From NCBI GenBank assembly GCA_945865605.1, contig CAMBEL010000015.1, positions 1 through 35,102 of the forward strand: a stretch of DNA of 35,102 bases, read 5' to 3'. The notes beneath the pieces were generated by a model. That model saw only the letters and a list, made by a program, of their open reading frames with translations, was not told the DNA's origin and did no database searches. Below are positions 1-9,463 of this stretch, in pieces (the stretch's first letter is position 1; the number at the start of each line of letters is the position of its first letter). This stretch comes from Bifidobacterium breve (GTDB lineage: Bacteria; Actinomycetota; Acidimicrobiia; IMCC26256; JAENVU01). Made by a program: the position numbers and the translations under genes.

Positions 1-1
1 T

Positions 2-1159
2 CGCGAGGGATGGGTCACCATCGATCTCTTGATCGACCACGGCAGGTGCGTTGGAGTGACTGCGCTCGACGATTCTGGAGGAATGCGCGAAGTGCGCGCC
101 AAACACACGTTGTTGGCGACCGGTGGTGCAGGACAGTTGTACTCCGCGACGACCAACCCTTCCGTTTCTACGGGAGATGGCGTAGCGATGGCATTACGGG
201 CGGGCGCTGCCGTCGCCGACGTCGAGTTCATGCAGTTTCATCCCACTGCACTCGCTAGCCCTTCAATGCCCCGCCCGCTTCTTTCGGAGGCGCTTCGGGG
301 TGAAGGGGCCGTGCTGCGCGATAGCGCGGGAGTTGCGTTCATGTCTCAGGAGCATCCACTCGGAGATCTAGCTCCACGCGATGTAGTGGCGCGTGCGATT
401 ACAACGCGAATGTTGGAACGCGAAGAATCCAACATGTGGCTTGACTGCACTTCGATAAACGACTTCGAAACTCGTTTCCCGACGATTTGGAGGTCCGCAC
501 AATCTGTGGGCCTTGACCCTGAACGCGACCTGCTTCCTGTCGCTCCGGCAGCGCACTACTTGTCTGGTGGTGTGTGCACTGATCTTGATGGTGCCGCGAC
601 GATTCCAGGGCTATGGGCATGTGGAGAAGTGGCTTGCTCGGGGGTACACGGTGCAAATCGTCTCGCGAGCAACTCGTTGCTCGACGGGCTCGTCTTTGCG
701 CCGCGTGTGATTGGAGCGATTGCGGAAGGTCGCGATGGTCCAATACATAGCGGCGTGCTACGCGACGGGTGGCCCGAGGGAACCCCAAGCGTTACGCGCC
801 AGTCCAGGTCTACGGCCCTGGAATCCCCCTTGCCTCTGCGCGAAGCACTTCAGAAATTGATGACTAGCAACGTGGGAGTGCTTCGCGATGGAGTTCGCCT
901 GGAAGAAGCAGCGTTAGGTCTAGATGCGATGCGGGCGAAGGCCGAGATGTGCGATCCACAAGCCGTGCCTGCACTGGAGGTGCGCAATCTAGTCATGGTC
1001 GCGACTGCGCTCGTTCGGGCGGCTTCGTTGCGCGAGGAAACGCGCGGCACGCACTCACGGCTCGATTATCCGAGTGCACGCCCTGAATTTCTCGGCCGCT
1101 ACATGTTCGCCGGAAGCAATGAGATGTTCATTCCTCTTCCCGTAGAGGTCCGAGCGTGA
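2..1159 (+). CDS. nadB: L-aspartate oxidase, C-terminal part (5' end outside window)
   Basis: NadB oxidises L-aspartate to iminoaspartate using FAD, the first step of de novo NAD synthesis, with NadA as the next enzyme. The reading frame is open from base 2, so the N-terminal FAD-binding region lies upstream of the window. Visible family signatures are ATGGAGQLY followed by TTNP, the EFMQFHPTAL segment, the HPLGDLAPRDVVARAI segment with its catalytic Arg, and HYLSGGVCTDLDGAATIPG leading to GLWACGEVACSGVHGANRLA and SNSLLDGLVF, which are typical of the succinate dehydrogenase/aspartate oxidase flavoprotein family. The C-terminal helical domain is complete. It overlaps nadC by a few bases, so the two are surely co-transcribed. 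Succinate dehydrogenase or fumarate reductase is the only serious alternative, and direct coupling to nadC argues against it. Confidence 0.95.
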   Translation, partial: REGWVTIDLLIDHGRCVGVTALDDSGGMREVRAKHTLLATGGAGQLYSATTNPSVSTGDGVAMALRAGAAVADVEFMQFHPTALASPSMPRPLLSEALRGEGAVLRDSAGVAFMSQEHPLGDLAPRDVVARAITTRMLEREESNMWLDCTSINDFETRFPTIWRSAQSVGLDPERDLLPVAPAAHYLSGGVCTDLDGAATIPGLWACGEVACSGVHGANRLASNSLLDGLVFAPRVIGAIAEGRDGPIHSGVLRDGWPEGTPSVTRQSRSTALESPLPLREALQKLMTSNVGVLRDGVRLEEAALGLDAMRAKAEMCDPQAVPALEVRNLVMVATALVRAASLREETRGTHSRLDYPSARPEFLGRYMFAGSNEMFIPLPVEVRA

Positions 1160-2010
1160 TGGACAACGACGAAGCGTGGGACTTCAATCCGCGGGCCGAG
1201 GTGGTCGCAGACGTTGTCGCCCGTGCACTCGCCGAAGACCTCGGACTACCAGGCGACCTCACTTCGATCGCAGTTATTCCAGAAGATGCTCACGGAAGTG
1301 CTCGCATTGTTGCTCGCGAACCTGGAGTTCTCGCTGGAACTGCGGCGGCGATCGAAGCGTTCCGCCAAGTTGACAAAACGGTTGAGATAAAAGCGCACAT
1401 GCGAGATGGCAATAATTTGCGAGAAGGCGACACGATTCTCACCGTTGCCGGTCCATTTAGGTCGCTACTAGGCGGTGAACGCACCGCTTTGAACCTGTTG
1501 CAGCATTGCTCCGGCGTAGCCACGCTGACGCGGAGTTTTGTTGAGGCGGTGCGTGGGCGTTCGGAGATTCGCGATACGCGAAAGACGTTGCCCGGACTCA
1601 GAGCCCTCGAAAAAGCCGCAGTGCGCGCCGGGGGTGGCACGAACCATCGCCATGGGCTCTCGGATGGAGTATTGATAAAAGACAACCACCTTGTTCACTC
1701 AGACTTGATGGGTGCAGTAAAAAAGGCGAAGGCACTGTTTCCCGACCTTGTGATCGAAGTCGAGTGCGACACGGTAATGGAAGTGAAGGAAGCGGTTGCG
1801 GCGGGTGCCGACCTGATCCTTCTCGACAACATGTCACCAGCAGTTGTCGTTGAAGCGATCTCTGTTTCGGACGGCGTTGCCTTGGAGGTGTCGGGCGGAG
1901 TCACTCTCGAGACGGTTGCCGCGTATGGCGCGACCGGAGTCCGGTACATCTCGGTCGGCGCGATCACTCATTCAGCGCCAGCACTCGACATAGCGATGGA
2001 CTTCGACTGA
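1156..2010 (+). CDS. nadC: nicotinate-nucleotide diphosphorylase (quinolinate phosphoribosyltransferase)
   Basis: NadC converts quinolinate and PRPP to nicotinate mononucleotide, CO2 and diphosphate, the third step of de novo NAD synthesis. The 284-residue length is normal. The type II PRTase signature is clear: RDTRKTLPGLRALEKAAVRA, then GGGTNHRHGLSDGVLIKDNH, with the substrate-binding Arg, His and Lys residues, and later EVECDTVMEVKEA and LILLDNMSP of the barrel. Two starts are possible: GTG at 1156 or the adjacent ATG at 1159. Both overlap the nadB stop, indicating translational coupling. The 3' end shares one base with the coaX start codon. Nothing is unusual in the sequence. Confidence 0.96.
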   Translation: MMDNDEAWDFNPRAEVVADVVARALAEDLGLPGDLTSIAVIPEDAHGSARIVAREPGVLAGTAAAIEAFRQVDKTVEIKAHMRDGNNLREGDTILTVAGPFRSLLGGERTALNLLQHCSGVATLTRSFVEAVRGRSEIRDTRKTLPGLRALEKAAVRAGGGTNHRHGLSDGVLIKDNHLVHSDLMGAVKKAKALFPDLVIEVECDTVMEVKEAVAAGADLILLDNMSPAVVVEAISVSDGVALEVSGGVTLETVAAYGATGVRYISVGAITHSAPALDIAMDFD

Positions 2011-2777
2011 TGTTGCTAGCGATTGATGCCGGTAATACCCAAACAGTCATTGGTCTCTTCGACGAGACGGAACTAGCCGACCACTGGAGGATCGCGACCG
2101 TGGCGTCGCGGACATCAGATGAGTTGGCGTTGATGATTCAGCAGTTCCTTGGATTCCACGGGTTCTCGTTCGATTCCCAAGTCACCGGCGTGGCTATTTG
2201 TTCTGGGGTTCCGAGTGTGACGGCGGCGCTGCGGGAGATGACAGTTCGCTATTTTGGTTTCGAAGCGTTGGTTCTAGAGCCCGGGGTACGGACAGGTATG
2301 CCGGTGTTGTATGACAATCCGAAAGAAGTTGGGCCAGACCGGATTGCCGATGCCGTGGGTGCATACGACTTATTCGGGGGACCGACGATCGTCGTCGACT
2401 TCGGTACAGCAAACACGGTTGAGGCGATCAGCGCCAACGGTGAATACCTGGGTGGAGCAATTTTCCCTGGTGTCGAAATTTCCCTCGATGCACTCTTCGG
2501 GAGGGCGGCCGCCCTTAGACGCGTAGAACTCGTTCCACCGCGCAATGTGATTGGGAAGTCGACCATCGAGTCGATTCAGTCCGGTGTGATCTACGGTTTC
2601 AGCGGTCAAGTAGACGCGATCGTGGATCGATTCCAAGAAGAGTTGGGCGAGTGCACCGTGGTCGCGACCGGGGGACTCGCAGAATTGATTGTGCCGTTCT
2701 CGCGCACCATCAGACATCACGAACCATGGTTGACTCTTCATGGATTACGAATCGTCTACGAACGAAACCGGGGCTGA
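2010..2777 (+). CDS. coaX: type III pantothenate kinase
   Basis: CoaX phosphorylates pantothenate, the first committed step of coenzyme A synthesis, and belongs to the ASKHA superfamily. At 255 residues it has normal length. The N-terminal phosphate-binding motif LLAIDAGNTQTVIGLFD, the GPDRIADAVGAY segment and the VVDFGTANTVEAI segment with catalytic Asp are all present, followed by GGAIFPGVEISLDALF. The ATG overlaps the nadC stop by one base (TGATG), so it is translated with the NAD genes. CoaX beside nad genes is a recurrent arrangement. This bacterium could also carry a CoaA-type kinase elsewhere. Confidence 0.95.
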   Translation: MLLAIDAGNTQTVIGLFDETELADHWRIATVASRTSDELALMIQQFLGFHGFSFDSQVTGVAICSGVPSVTAALREMTVRYFGFEALVLEPGVRTGMPVLYDNPKEVGPDRIADAVGAYDLFGGPTIVVDFGTANTVEAISANGEYLGGAIFPGVEISLDALFGRAAALRRVELVPPRNVIGKSTIESIQSGVIYGFSGQVDAIVDRFQEELGECTVVATGGLAELIVPFSRTIRHHEPWLTLHGLRIVYERNRG

Positions 2778-2806
2778 CTAAGGGTCAGCGAGAGGCGGTC
2801 TCACAA

Positions 2807-3784
2807 ATGCGAGTGCTAGTTACGGGAATGGGCGGTGAAATAGGCACCAGGGTCGCGCAACTTCTAGAAGCCAATCCTGAAGTTACCGAGATCGCGGGGG
2901 TTGATTTCGTTCCTCCTCGCCGCCGATTACGTCGGAGCGAGTTCCGTCGTATCGATCCTCGGGACCGTGAGAAGTTGGCAAACTTCGTTATGGAGTTTGC
3001 TCCCGATGCTGTCGCGCACTTCGGTGTTTACGAGCCAGGGTCACGGTTATCCCCGCGTCTCGCTGCGATCTACAGCCACAGTTGCACGGTTACAGCACTA
3101 GGTGCAGCGGCGCGCACGGGAAAATTGCAACGCGTCGCGGTCCGCTCTGGGCTCGAGGTCTACGGACGCGGACGGGGGCGTCCTGGAGTTCCGGATGAAG
3201 AAGCAACCGTTGCTCCTTCAACGCCGTATGGGCGCACATGCTTAGAGGTCGAAGCAATCGCAGCGGACCTGGGTCGTCGCCATGAAGTTCCGGTTGTCGC
3301 GTTGCGCATGGCACCCGTTGCCGGATCGCATGTTCCGTCTCCGCTAGGACGCGTTCTTAGACTTCCAGCGGTACCGGTTCCCGCGTTCGCCGACCCAGCG
3401 TTTCAGCTTCTCCACGTACACGACGCCGCTCAAGGGATGGTATTGGCATTGTTGGCGGGGATTAATGGGCCACTAAATCTGGTTGGTCCAGGTGCTGCGA
3501 GTGTCTGGCAAGCGGTGCGTCTTGGTGGACGTATACCCGTTCCCGTAGTCGGTCCAGCGTGGACCCTCGCAACTCATGCGGCAGAACTTGCCGGAGCATC
3601 GATGCCTCCACACATAGTCGAACTCTTGAATCGTGGCCGATCGGGTGATGGTTCACGCGCAGTGGATGTTCTCGGTCTAAACGAAATGCGACCGACTCAA
3701 GAAGTGTGTGCCGAGTTATTCGAGTGGGCGACCGTCACGCCTTTGCACGTTCCAGAGTCATCTGCAATCTCGGTAAAAAGATGA
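2807..3784 (+). CDS. NAD-dependent epimerase/dehydratase-like (extended SDR), catalytic Lys missing
   Basis: This is a Rossmann-fold extended short-chain dehydrogenase of about 325 residues. The start chosen is ATG 2807, because the glycine-rich loop G7-x-x-G10-x-x-G13 (MRVLVTGMGGEIG) then begins the protein and an AGAGG-type ribosome site lies just upstream. The segment STPYGRTCLEVE is the family's active-site helix. Normally it reads YxxxK, but here Tyr141 is followed by Cys145 in place of Lys. The strand after it (VVALRMAPVAG) and the LLHVHDAAQGM segment are typical of GalE-like proteins. The stop overlaps the next gene by 4 bp (ATGA). From memory, mycobacteria pair a similar galE-like gene (Rv0501) with an acyltransferase-like gene (Rv0502), so this looks like the same pair. 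The substrate is unknown, and it may bind a nucleotide sugar without turning it over. Confidence 0.8.
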   Translation: MRVLVTGMGGEIGTRVAQLLEANPEVTEIAGVDFVPPRRRLRRSEFRRIDPRDREKLANFVMEFAPDAVAHFGVYEPGSRLSPRLAAIYSHSCTVTALGAAARTGKLQRVAVRSGLEVYGRGRGRPGVPDEEATVAPSTPYGRTCLEVEAIAADLGRRHEVPVVALRMAPVAGSHVPSPLGRVLRLPAVPVPAFADPAFQLLHVHDAAQGMVLALLAGINGPLNLVGPGAASVWQAVRLGGRIPVPVVGPAWTLATHAAELAGASMPPHIVELLNRGRSGDGSRAVDVLGLNEMRPTQEVCAELFEWATVTPLHVPESSAISVKR

Positions 3785-4473
3785 ATGCGAATGTCTCCTC
3801 CGTGACTATGTACGCGACCGATCCTGACCGCGCACAGTCGATGGATCTGATCACTTCATTACGACGGCGCTTCAATGGTCGTTATCTGATCGACCCGTTC
3901 GGTGCCGATCCGCAACTCCAAGATGTGTTGGCCCCCGTCGTGTTGGCGGCGGTGCGTACGCGTGTCGAACATGGAGAGCGGTTGATTCGAAATGGGCCTG
4001 CATTGTTAGTTTCGAATCGTGGACTTGGTGTAGTCGAACCAACTGCCCTCACTGTCGCAGTTAGATGCGAGATCGGTCGGCGTCTCAGGATCGTTGGCGT
4101 TCCAGACATTCCTGTGCTCGGTGACATAATGCGAAAACTCGGAGGTGTAATCGCATATCCCGGCGATGTGGGGGCTCTTCTCAGAGCCGGACACATGGCG
4201 GCAGTGCCTTTGGGCTCCAGTTGGTCCCGTTGGGCGGGCGGGCGTCCGCCGTTGCCACTGCTCGTTCCCGCACTGGGCTATCCGGTGATACCTATTGCAG
4301 TGATGCCTGGAGGTCCATTCGGAATGCCCTTGCGCCCTTGGCGTGTCGTAGTCGGCGAGCCATTACCGATTCACTCGAAGAAGGGATCAGGCGATCCGCT
4401 CGCCGCAGCCGAATTGGCTGAAGCTGCAAGGACAGCGATCGACACACTTATTTCTGGTGATTCCAACGGTTGA
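3781..4473 (+). CDS. PlsC-like acyltransferase fold protein with degraded catalytic motif
   Basis: This protein of about 230 residues resembles the glycerolipid acyltransferase (PlsC) fold. The segment GPALLVSNRGLGVVEPTA occupies the place of the usual NHxxxxD box. Arg80 replaces the catalytic His and there is no Asp five residues later (Val85, Glu86). The second box, normally FPEGTR-like, is VPLGSSWSRWAGG. The fold is still suggested by RLRIVGVPDIPVLGDIMRKL and GVIAYPGDVGALLRAG and by the closing WRVVVGEPLPI strand. ATG 3781 overlaps the epimerase stop by 4 bp, so the pair is translationally coupled. A membrane-lipid role is inferred from the fold only. A non-catalytic or differently catalytic protein is likely. 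Confidence 0.7.
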   Translation: MNANVSSVTMYATDPDRAQSMDLITSLRRRFNGRYLIDPFGADPQLQDVLAPVVLAAVRTRVEHGERLIRNGPALLVSNRGLGVVEPTALTVAVRCEIGRRLRIVGVPDIPVLGDIMRKLGGVIAYPGDVGALLRAGHMAAVPLGSSWSRWAGGRPPLPLLVPALGYPVIPIAVMPGGPFGMPLRPWRVVVGEPLPIHSKKGSGDPLAAAELAEAARTAIDTLISGDSNG

Positions 4474-4611
4474 AATTAATAATTCCTACGTTTTAAGAAT
4501 AAGTGTGACCGCGCAAGCCGCTGATGACGCAGCACACACGCGCGTCGTGCACATCTCGGAGCGGCTCTAGGCTGGGTAGTCCGGCGTAGGTTTCTTCTAG
4601 AAGGGGGTCGT

Positions 4612-5460
4612 GTGTCTGAAGTTCTTGCCGATGACGGCATCACGATTCACTACGACGCGTTCGGGCGCCAAGACGGTCCTCCTCTACTCATGTTGCAGGG
4701 ACTCGGCACTGACGCGCGAGGCTGGGCGTTACAGCGACTCGCCTTCGGTCGTCGCTACCGGTGTATAGCTCCGGACAACCGGGGTGTGGGTCGCACCGGT
4801 CCCGTACCCGGTCCATACTCGTTAGATCGGATGGCGTTTGACGCTCTAAGCGTTCTTGACGCCGAAGGGATAAAGAGCGCTCATGTAATCGGTGCCTCAA
4901 TGGGTGGGATCATCGCCCAGATACTGGCGGTCCTTCACCCCGATCGCGTAAATGGGCTCGTTCTTGCGTGCACGGCATGTAGTCACCACGAGTGGCGCAG
5001 GGAACTGCTAACCGAGTGGGCCGACGCGGTAGAGGCAGGCGGAATAGGCGCCCTCGGCGACGAGGCCCTCGAATGGCTCATTGGCCCTCGTCTCAGAAAG
5101 CGATTCGGAATATGGCTGAACCTCGGCGCTCGGATTGTTGTGCAGCAAGATCCCGATGCGTTCATCAACCAAATCCACGCCATCCTTGACGCACCTGACG
5201 AATTGCGTCATGAGCTGGTGCACCTCAACGTGCCGACATTGGTCATTACCGGTTCACAAGACTCGCTCACTCCGGTTGGCGATGCAGAGGAACTGGCCGA
5301 GTTGATCTCTAGTTCGAGGTTGGAGGTGCTCGGTGGTGCTGCCCATGGTCTGATGCTCGAGGCGCCAATCGCATTTAATCAGGCTGTCCTTACGTTCCTC
5401 GGCGAAGTAGACGATCTGGAGTCTGCGGCGAAGAATCGCCACCGAGCGACATCGGCCTGA
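4612..5460 (+). CDS. alpha/beta hydrolase
   Basis: This 282-residue alpha/beta-hydrolase has a visible catalytic triad. The nucleophile elbow is GASMGG with Ser96, the acid is probably Asp in ITGSQDSLTP, and the base is His in GAAHGLMLEAP. The oxyanion segment LMLQGLGTDARGW precedes DNRGVGRTG. The closest general resemblance is to the 3-oxoadipate enol-lactonase/haloperoxidase-like group, but the substrate cannot be told from sequence. The GTG start at 4612 is preceded by a strong AGAAGGGGG ribosome site. It stands alone, with 138 bp to the acyltransferase upstream and a convergent prenyl synthase downstream. Confidence 0.85.
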   Translation: MSEVLADDGITIHYDAFGRQDGPPLLMLQGLGTDARGWALQRLAFGRRYRCIAPDNRGVGRTGPVPGPYSLDRMAFDALSVLDAEGIKSAHVIGASMGGIIAQILAVLHPDRVNGLVLACTACSHHEWRRELLTEWADAVEAGGIGALGDEALEWLIGPRLRKRFGIWLNLGARIVVQQDPDAFINQIHAILDAPDELRHELVHLNVPTLVITGSQDSLTPVGDAEELAELISSSRLEVLGGAAHGLMLEAPIAFNQAVLTFLGEVDDLESAAKNRHRATSA

Positions 5461-5753
5461 TCCGAATATTTTTGTGACCCACTTGTCTGCTATCAGCTCT
5501 TCCTTTTTTGAACATCAATTATAAAGAGCGATTACGAACGATCCTGGAGGATGAAGCCGCAATACCTCGCGCACGGTCGCATCAGCTAAGGGCAAAGTTG
5601 CGAAATGCGGGGCGCCATCTGAATGCAGCAGTATCGGTAGCGTTCGGTAAGGGCTTAAAGTCTGGGTACCGTAGTGGCAAGCAGGTCGCGCGCCGCCCGG
5701 AGGGCGCCTAGTCCGTGTGGGCCTCTAGGAAGGCTCATCGACGAGCCACAGGT
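5461..5753. other. convergent intergenic gap with small hairpins
   Basis: This gap separates the hydrolase (+) from the prenyl synthase (-). I see no convincing gene. It contains two short inverted repeats, CGCCC-GGA-GGGCG at 5694-5706 and GGCTC-ATCGAC-GAGCC at 5732-5747. Neither is followed by a T-run on either strand, so they are at best weak or factor-assisted terminators for the two convergent genes. A basic 67-codon open frame starting with TTG at 5508 lacks a ribosome site and resembles nothing I know. Confidence 0.4.
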
Positions 5754-6728
5754 TCAGTTTTCGCGGGTGACCAAAGTATCGACGAGCCGCCGCAACCCTG
5801 CAGTTACGTCACCGTCAAGATTGACGCTCGTTCCGAGGGCCTCGCTCGCTTGGTCTGCCTGCTGTTGAGCCATTGTCAGGGCGCGCGCTACCGCACCATC
5901 TGAGGTTGCGAGATTTCGTGCTTCCTCTAACTGAACTGCATCGAGTTTGCGACCCAGCATGTCGCGCAGTTTCGGATCCCGGTCAATCGCGTAGATGACT
6001 GGCAACGTGTAGATGCCCTCTTCTAAGTCGTTGCCAGCAGGTTTTCCGAGTGTTGCTTCGTCACCGGTGACGTCGAGCACATCATCGACGATTTGAAAGC
6101 ATGTGCCAACGCGCTTCCCAAAGTTCGTGAGAGCATCGAGTGTTGCACCGTCGGCATCGGAGACCATCCCGCCTATACGACACGCGGTACCGAACAGGGA
6201 AGCGGTTTTTCCGTCAATTGCTGAGAAGTAAAGCTCCTCAGATCTATCGACATCAAAGAGGTGTGCGAGTTCGAGTACTTGTCCTCTGCAGAGTTCACCG
6301 ATTGTTGCAGCAAGTAGAGCGGCGACTTCAGCGCCTAGGGAAGCGGCGAGTTCGGACGCACGCGCCAGCAAGTAATCGCCAGCAAGGATCGCGACGATGT
6401 TTGACCAACGTGCGTTTACGCTCGGAACGCCTCGGCGCGTCTGCGCCTCGTCGATCACATCATCGTGATATAGAGATCCCAGGTGCACGAGTTCGACAGC
6501 AACGGCACCGGTGATGACACCTTCGGATACCGGAGCGACGCCCTTGGTGGCATATGAGGCGCATAGCGTTAGGGCTGGCCTAAGGCGTTTGCCTCCTGCC
6601 GAAATTAGATGCGATGCGATATCGCTCAACAAGGGGTCTTGGGACCGCGCAGAGTCGCGTAGACAAGCCTCGACTCGTTCTAGATCGGCGGCCAACGGCG
6701 CGATCCCGAGAGCTTGTAGAGGTTGCAT
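5754..6728 (-). CDS. polyprenyl diphosphate synthase (long-chain type)
   Basis: This trans-isoprenyl diphosphate synthase condenses isopentenyl diphosphate onto an allylic primer, probably to make the menaquinone side chain. Both Asp-rich motifs are present: first YHDDVIDEA, second QIVDDVLDVTGD. GGKRLRPAL is the IPP-binding segment. The fifth residue before the first DD is Gly (HLGSLYHDD); family knowledge says a small residue there permits long chains, as in IspB and GrcC proteins. I start at the ATG at 6728 (MQPLQALGIAPL, 324 residues), preceded by a GGGGCG ribosome site. An in-frame start at 6794 would add 22 residues that look unlike the family. The exact chain length cannot be read from sequence. 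Confidence 0.88.
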   Translation of the reverse strand: MQPLQALGIAPLAADLERVEACLRDSARSQDPLLSDIASHLISAGGKRLRPALTLCASYATKGVAPVSEGVITGAVAVELVHLGSLYHDDVIDEAQTRRGVPSVNARWSNIVAILAGDYLLARASELAASLGAEVAALLAATIGELCRGQVLELAHLFDVDRSEELYFSAIDGKTASLFGTACRIGGMVSDADGATLDALTNFGKRVGTCFQIVDDVLDVTGDEATLGKPAGNDLEEGIYTLPVIYAIDRDPKLRDMLGRKLDAVQLEEARNLATSDGAVARALTMAQQQADQASEALGTSVNLDGDVTAGLRRLVDTLVTREN

Positions 6729-6943
6729 CGCCCCACGGTACGGTGTTGTGCCAACGGTCACCAAGCCGGAACAAGAACAACTGCCAACCAACAACCAGCC
6801 GATAACCCCTGGTTGATAGTCCGAGGATGTTTCCTACAGAGTGCGGAGCCAGGCGTCGATGCACGCATGACTACCAGAGAATCTCTGACTCGCCCGATAT
6901 GATGGGCATCCTTAACTGAGCGCCTGACGAAAGGCGGAGGCGA

Positions 6944-9451
6944 GTGTTCGAACGGTTTACAGACCGAGCCCGAAGAGTTGTGGTGCTGGCCCAGGAAGAG
7001 GCGCGCCTGCTCAATCACAACTACATCGGCACTGAACACATTCTCTTGGGATTGATTCATGAGGGTGAAGGAGTAGCAGCCAAGGCGCTCGAGTCCCTCG
7101 GCATCTCTCTCGAAGCTGTACGGGCTCAGGTAGAGGAGATCATCGGCCACGGCGGATCCGCACCATCGGGCCATATCCCCTTCACTCCGCGAGCGAAAAA
7201 AGTTCTGGAACTGTCGCTGCGTGAGGCACTGCAACTGGGCCACAACTACATCGGCACGGAGCACATTCTTCTTGGGCTCATTCGCGAAGGCGAAGGGGTA
7301 GCCGCGCAGGTGCTCGTAAAACTTGGCGCGGATCTTTCGCGTGTACGTCAGCAAGTCATCCAACTCTTATCTGGTTACGCCGGCGGCAAAGAGGGTGCAG
7401 CACCTGGTGCCGGTCAGCAGGCCGAAACCGGAAGTCCTGGTGGTTCACTTGTTCTAGATCAGTTCGGACGCAATCTCACCCAACTCGCACGCGAGAAGAA
7501 GCTTGATCCCGTCATCGGGCGTGAGAAAGAGATCGAGCGCGTCATGCAGGTTCTGTCGCGTCGTACAAAAAACAATCCGGTTCTCATTGGCGAGCCTGGC
7601 GTCGGCAAGACGGCGATTGTCGAGGGACTTGCGTCGGACATTGTTGGCGGAGATGTTCCAGAGACCCTCGAAGGGAAGCAGATCTACACGCTTGACCTTG
7701 GCGCGCTGGTTGCAGGATCCAGATATCGCGGTGACTTCGAGGAGCGTCTCAAGAAAGTACTTAAAGAAATCCGGACGCGCGGCGACATCATCCTCTTTAT
7801 CGATGAGCTGCACACGCTGGTCGGTGCCGGAGCGGCCGAAGGAGCGATAGACGCGGCGAGCATCCTCAAGCCGATGTTGGCGCGCGGCGAACTGCAGACA
7901 ATCGGCGCTACGACGCTCGACGAGTACCGCAAACACCTTGAGAAGGATGCTGCTCTTGAGCGCAGATTCCAGCCCATCAAGGTTGAGGAACCATCGGTGG
8001 CGCACACGATTGAGATTCTCAAGGGACTGCGTGAACGTTACGAGAGTCACCACAGAGTGACGATTACCGATCAAGCGCTTGTAGCGGCAGCCAATCTCGC
8101 CGATCGTTACATCTCGGACCGCCATCTTCCTGACAAGGCGATCGACTTGATCGATGAGGCCGGTTCGCGTCTACGCATTAGGCGTATGCAAGCACCGCCC
8201 GACTTCCGAGAGTTGGAAGATGAGATTGCAAAGGTGCGCAAAGAGAAGGAAGGCGCGATCGAAGATCAGCAGTTCGAGCTCGCAGCGAGTTTGCGCGACA
8301 GAGAGAAAGAATTGCTTGAGCAGCGGGCAGCCAAAGAAACAGATTTTAAGGCTGAAGGCGTAGACCTTTTCAATGAAGTGAACGAAGAGTCGGTCGCAGA
8401 GGTACTCGCGCTCTGGACTGGTATTCCCGTTTACAAACTCACCGAAGAAGAGACAGCAAAGCTTCTGCGGATGGAAGATGAGTTGCACAAGCGCATCGTG
8501 GGCCAGGAACCTGCAGTAAAAGCTGTGAGTCAGGCGATCCGTCGTACGCGTGCGGGTCTCAAGGATCCCAAACGACCGAGTGGATCGTTCATCTTTTTGG
8601 GACCGTCGGGCGTCGGAAAAACTGAACTCGCGAAGACGCTTGCAGAGTTTTTGTTTGGCGACGAGTCGTCTTTGATCCAACTCGACATGAGTGAGTACAT
8701 GGAGAAGCACACCGTGTCGCGTCTAGTCGGGTCACCCCCTGGGTACGTCGGTTATGACGAGGGCGGCCAGCTCACAGAAGCTGTTCGCCGTAAGCCGTTC
8801 TCGGTCGTGTTGTTCGATGAGATCGAAAAGGCGCATCCCGATGTGTTCAATGCGCTGCTTCAGATCTTGGAAGATGGCCGACTGACCGATGCGCAAGGCC
8901 GCACAGTCGACTTTAAGAACACTGTGATCATCATGACTTCGAACCTTGGAACTGCAGACCTGCGCAAGGCGAATGTCGGATTCTCGAAGGTAGACGAGTC
9001 GGTCACGTACGAGCGCATGAAGGACAAGGTGACCGAGGAGTTGAAGCGTCACTTCCGTCCGGAGTTCCTGAACCGCATCGACGACGTGATCGTGTTCGCT
9101 GAACTCAGCCGCATGGAAGTTCATTCGATTGTGGATCTACTTATCAAGCGGGTGCAGACCCAACTTGAAGGCCAAGGCCTCTCGTTAGAACTCACCGAAG
9201 CGGCCAAAGATTTGCTTTCGAAGCAGGGTTATGACCCGACACTCGGAGCGCGTCCGTTGCGACGCGCTATCCAGAGGATGGTCGAAGACCCGCTATCAGA
9301 GAAGATCTTGTGGAAAGAGGTCCACACTGGACAGTCGATCATTGTCGATGTTGAAGAAGATGCCATCGTGTTCCACATCACCGACCCGGTAGAACCTGCT
9401 GAGCCGATCGAACCCCCGGTGCAACACGCGGAAAGCGGAACAGCCGAATAG
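6944..9451 (+). CDS. clpC: ATP-dependent Clp protease ATPase subunit ClpC
   Basis: ClpC is the Hsp100 unfoldase that feeds substrates to ClpP. The 835 residues have the full class I layout. Two Clp_N repeats come first ([16 protein letters not shown] and [16 protein letters not shown], each followed by [14 protein letters not shown]). Then comes ATPase 1 with GEPGVGKT near residue 216 and the Walker B segment [13 protein letters not shown]/middle-domain coiled coil lies around 424-460. ATPase 2 has GPSGVGKT near 553 and [20 protein letters not shown], and the ClpB_D2-small domain ends the protein. The short UVR-type middle domain separates it from ClpB. The GTG start follows AAAGGCGGAGG. A TATGAT hexamer at 6898-6903 may be the promoter -10. 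An inverted repeat CGCC-N8-GGCG sits just over the ribosome site. Confidence 0.98.
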   Translation: MFERFTDRARRVVVLAQEEARLLNHNYIGTEHILLGLIHEGEGVAAKALESLGISLEAVRAQVEEIIGHGGSAPSGHIPFTPRAKKVLELSLREALQLGHNYIGTEHILLGLIREGEGVAAQVLVKLGADLSRVRQQVIQLLSGYAGGKEGAAPGAGQQAETGSPGGSLVLDQFGRNLTQLAREKKLDPVIGREKEIERVMQVLSRRTKNNPVLIGEPGVGKTAIVEGLASDIVGGDVPETLEGKQIYTLDLGALVAGSRYRGDFEERLKKVLKEIRTRGDIILFIDELHTLVGAGAAEGAIDAASILKPMLARGELQTIGATTLDEYRKHLEKDAALERRFQPIKVEEPSVAHTIEILKGLRERYESHHRVTITDQALVAAANLADRYISDRHLPDKAIDLIDEAGSRLRIRRMQAPPDFRELEDEIAKVRKEKEGAIEDQQFELAASLRDREKELLEQRAAKETDFKAEGVDLFNEVNEESVAEVLALWTGIPVYKLTEEETAKLLRMEDELHKRIVGQEPAVKAVSQAIRRTRAGLKDPKRPSGSFIFLGPSGVGKTELAKTLAEFLFGDESSLIQLDMSEYMEKHTVSRLVGSPPGYVGYDEGGQLTEAVRRKPFSVVLFDEIEKAHPDVFNALLQILEDGRLTDAQGRTVDFKNTVIIMTSNLGTADLRKANVGFSKVDESVTYERMKDKVTEELKRHFRPEFLNRIDDVIVFAELSRMEVHSIVDLLIKRVQTQLEGQGLSLELTEAAKDLLSKQGYDPTLGARPLRRAIQRMVEDPLSEKILWKEVHTGQSIIVDVEEDAIVFHITDPVEPAEPIEPPVQHAESGTAE

Positions 9452-9463
9452 TTATGCGGGTGC

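Noticed and set aside
4474-4611. Possible regulatory RNA in the gap before the alpha/beta hydrolase
   Set aside because: I found no strong stem or known riboswitch core. Only the ribosome site AGAAGGGGG is clear.
5508-5711. 67-codon basic open frame starting with TTG
   Set aside because: No ribosome site, no recognisable family, and it lies in a convergent gap. Composition alone does not support it.
7454-8125. 223-codon minus-strand open frame inside clpC
   Set aside because: It is fully within the conserved first ATPase domain of ClpC and resembles no family.
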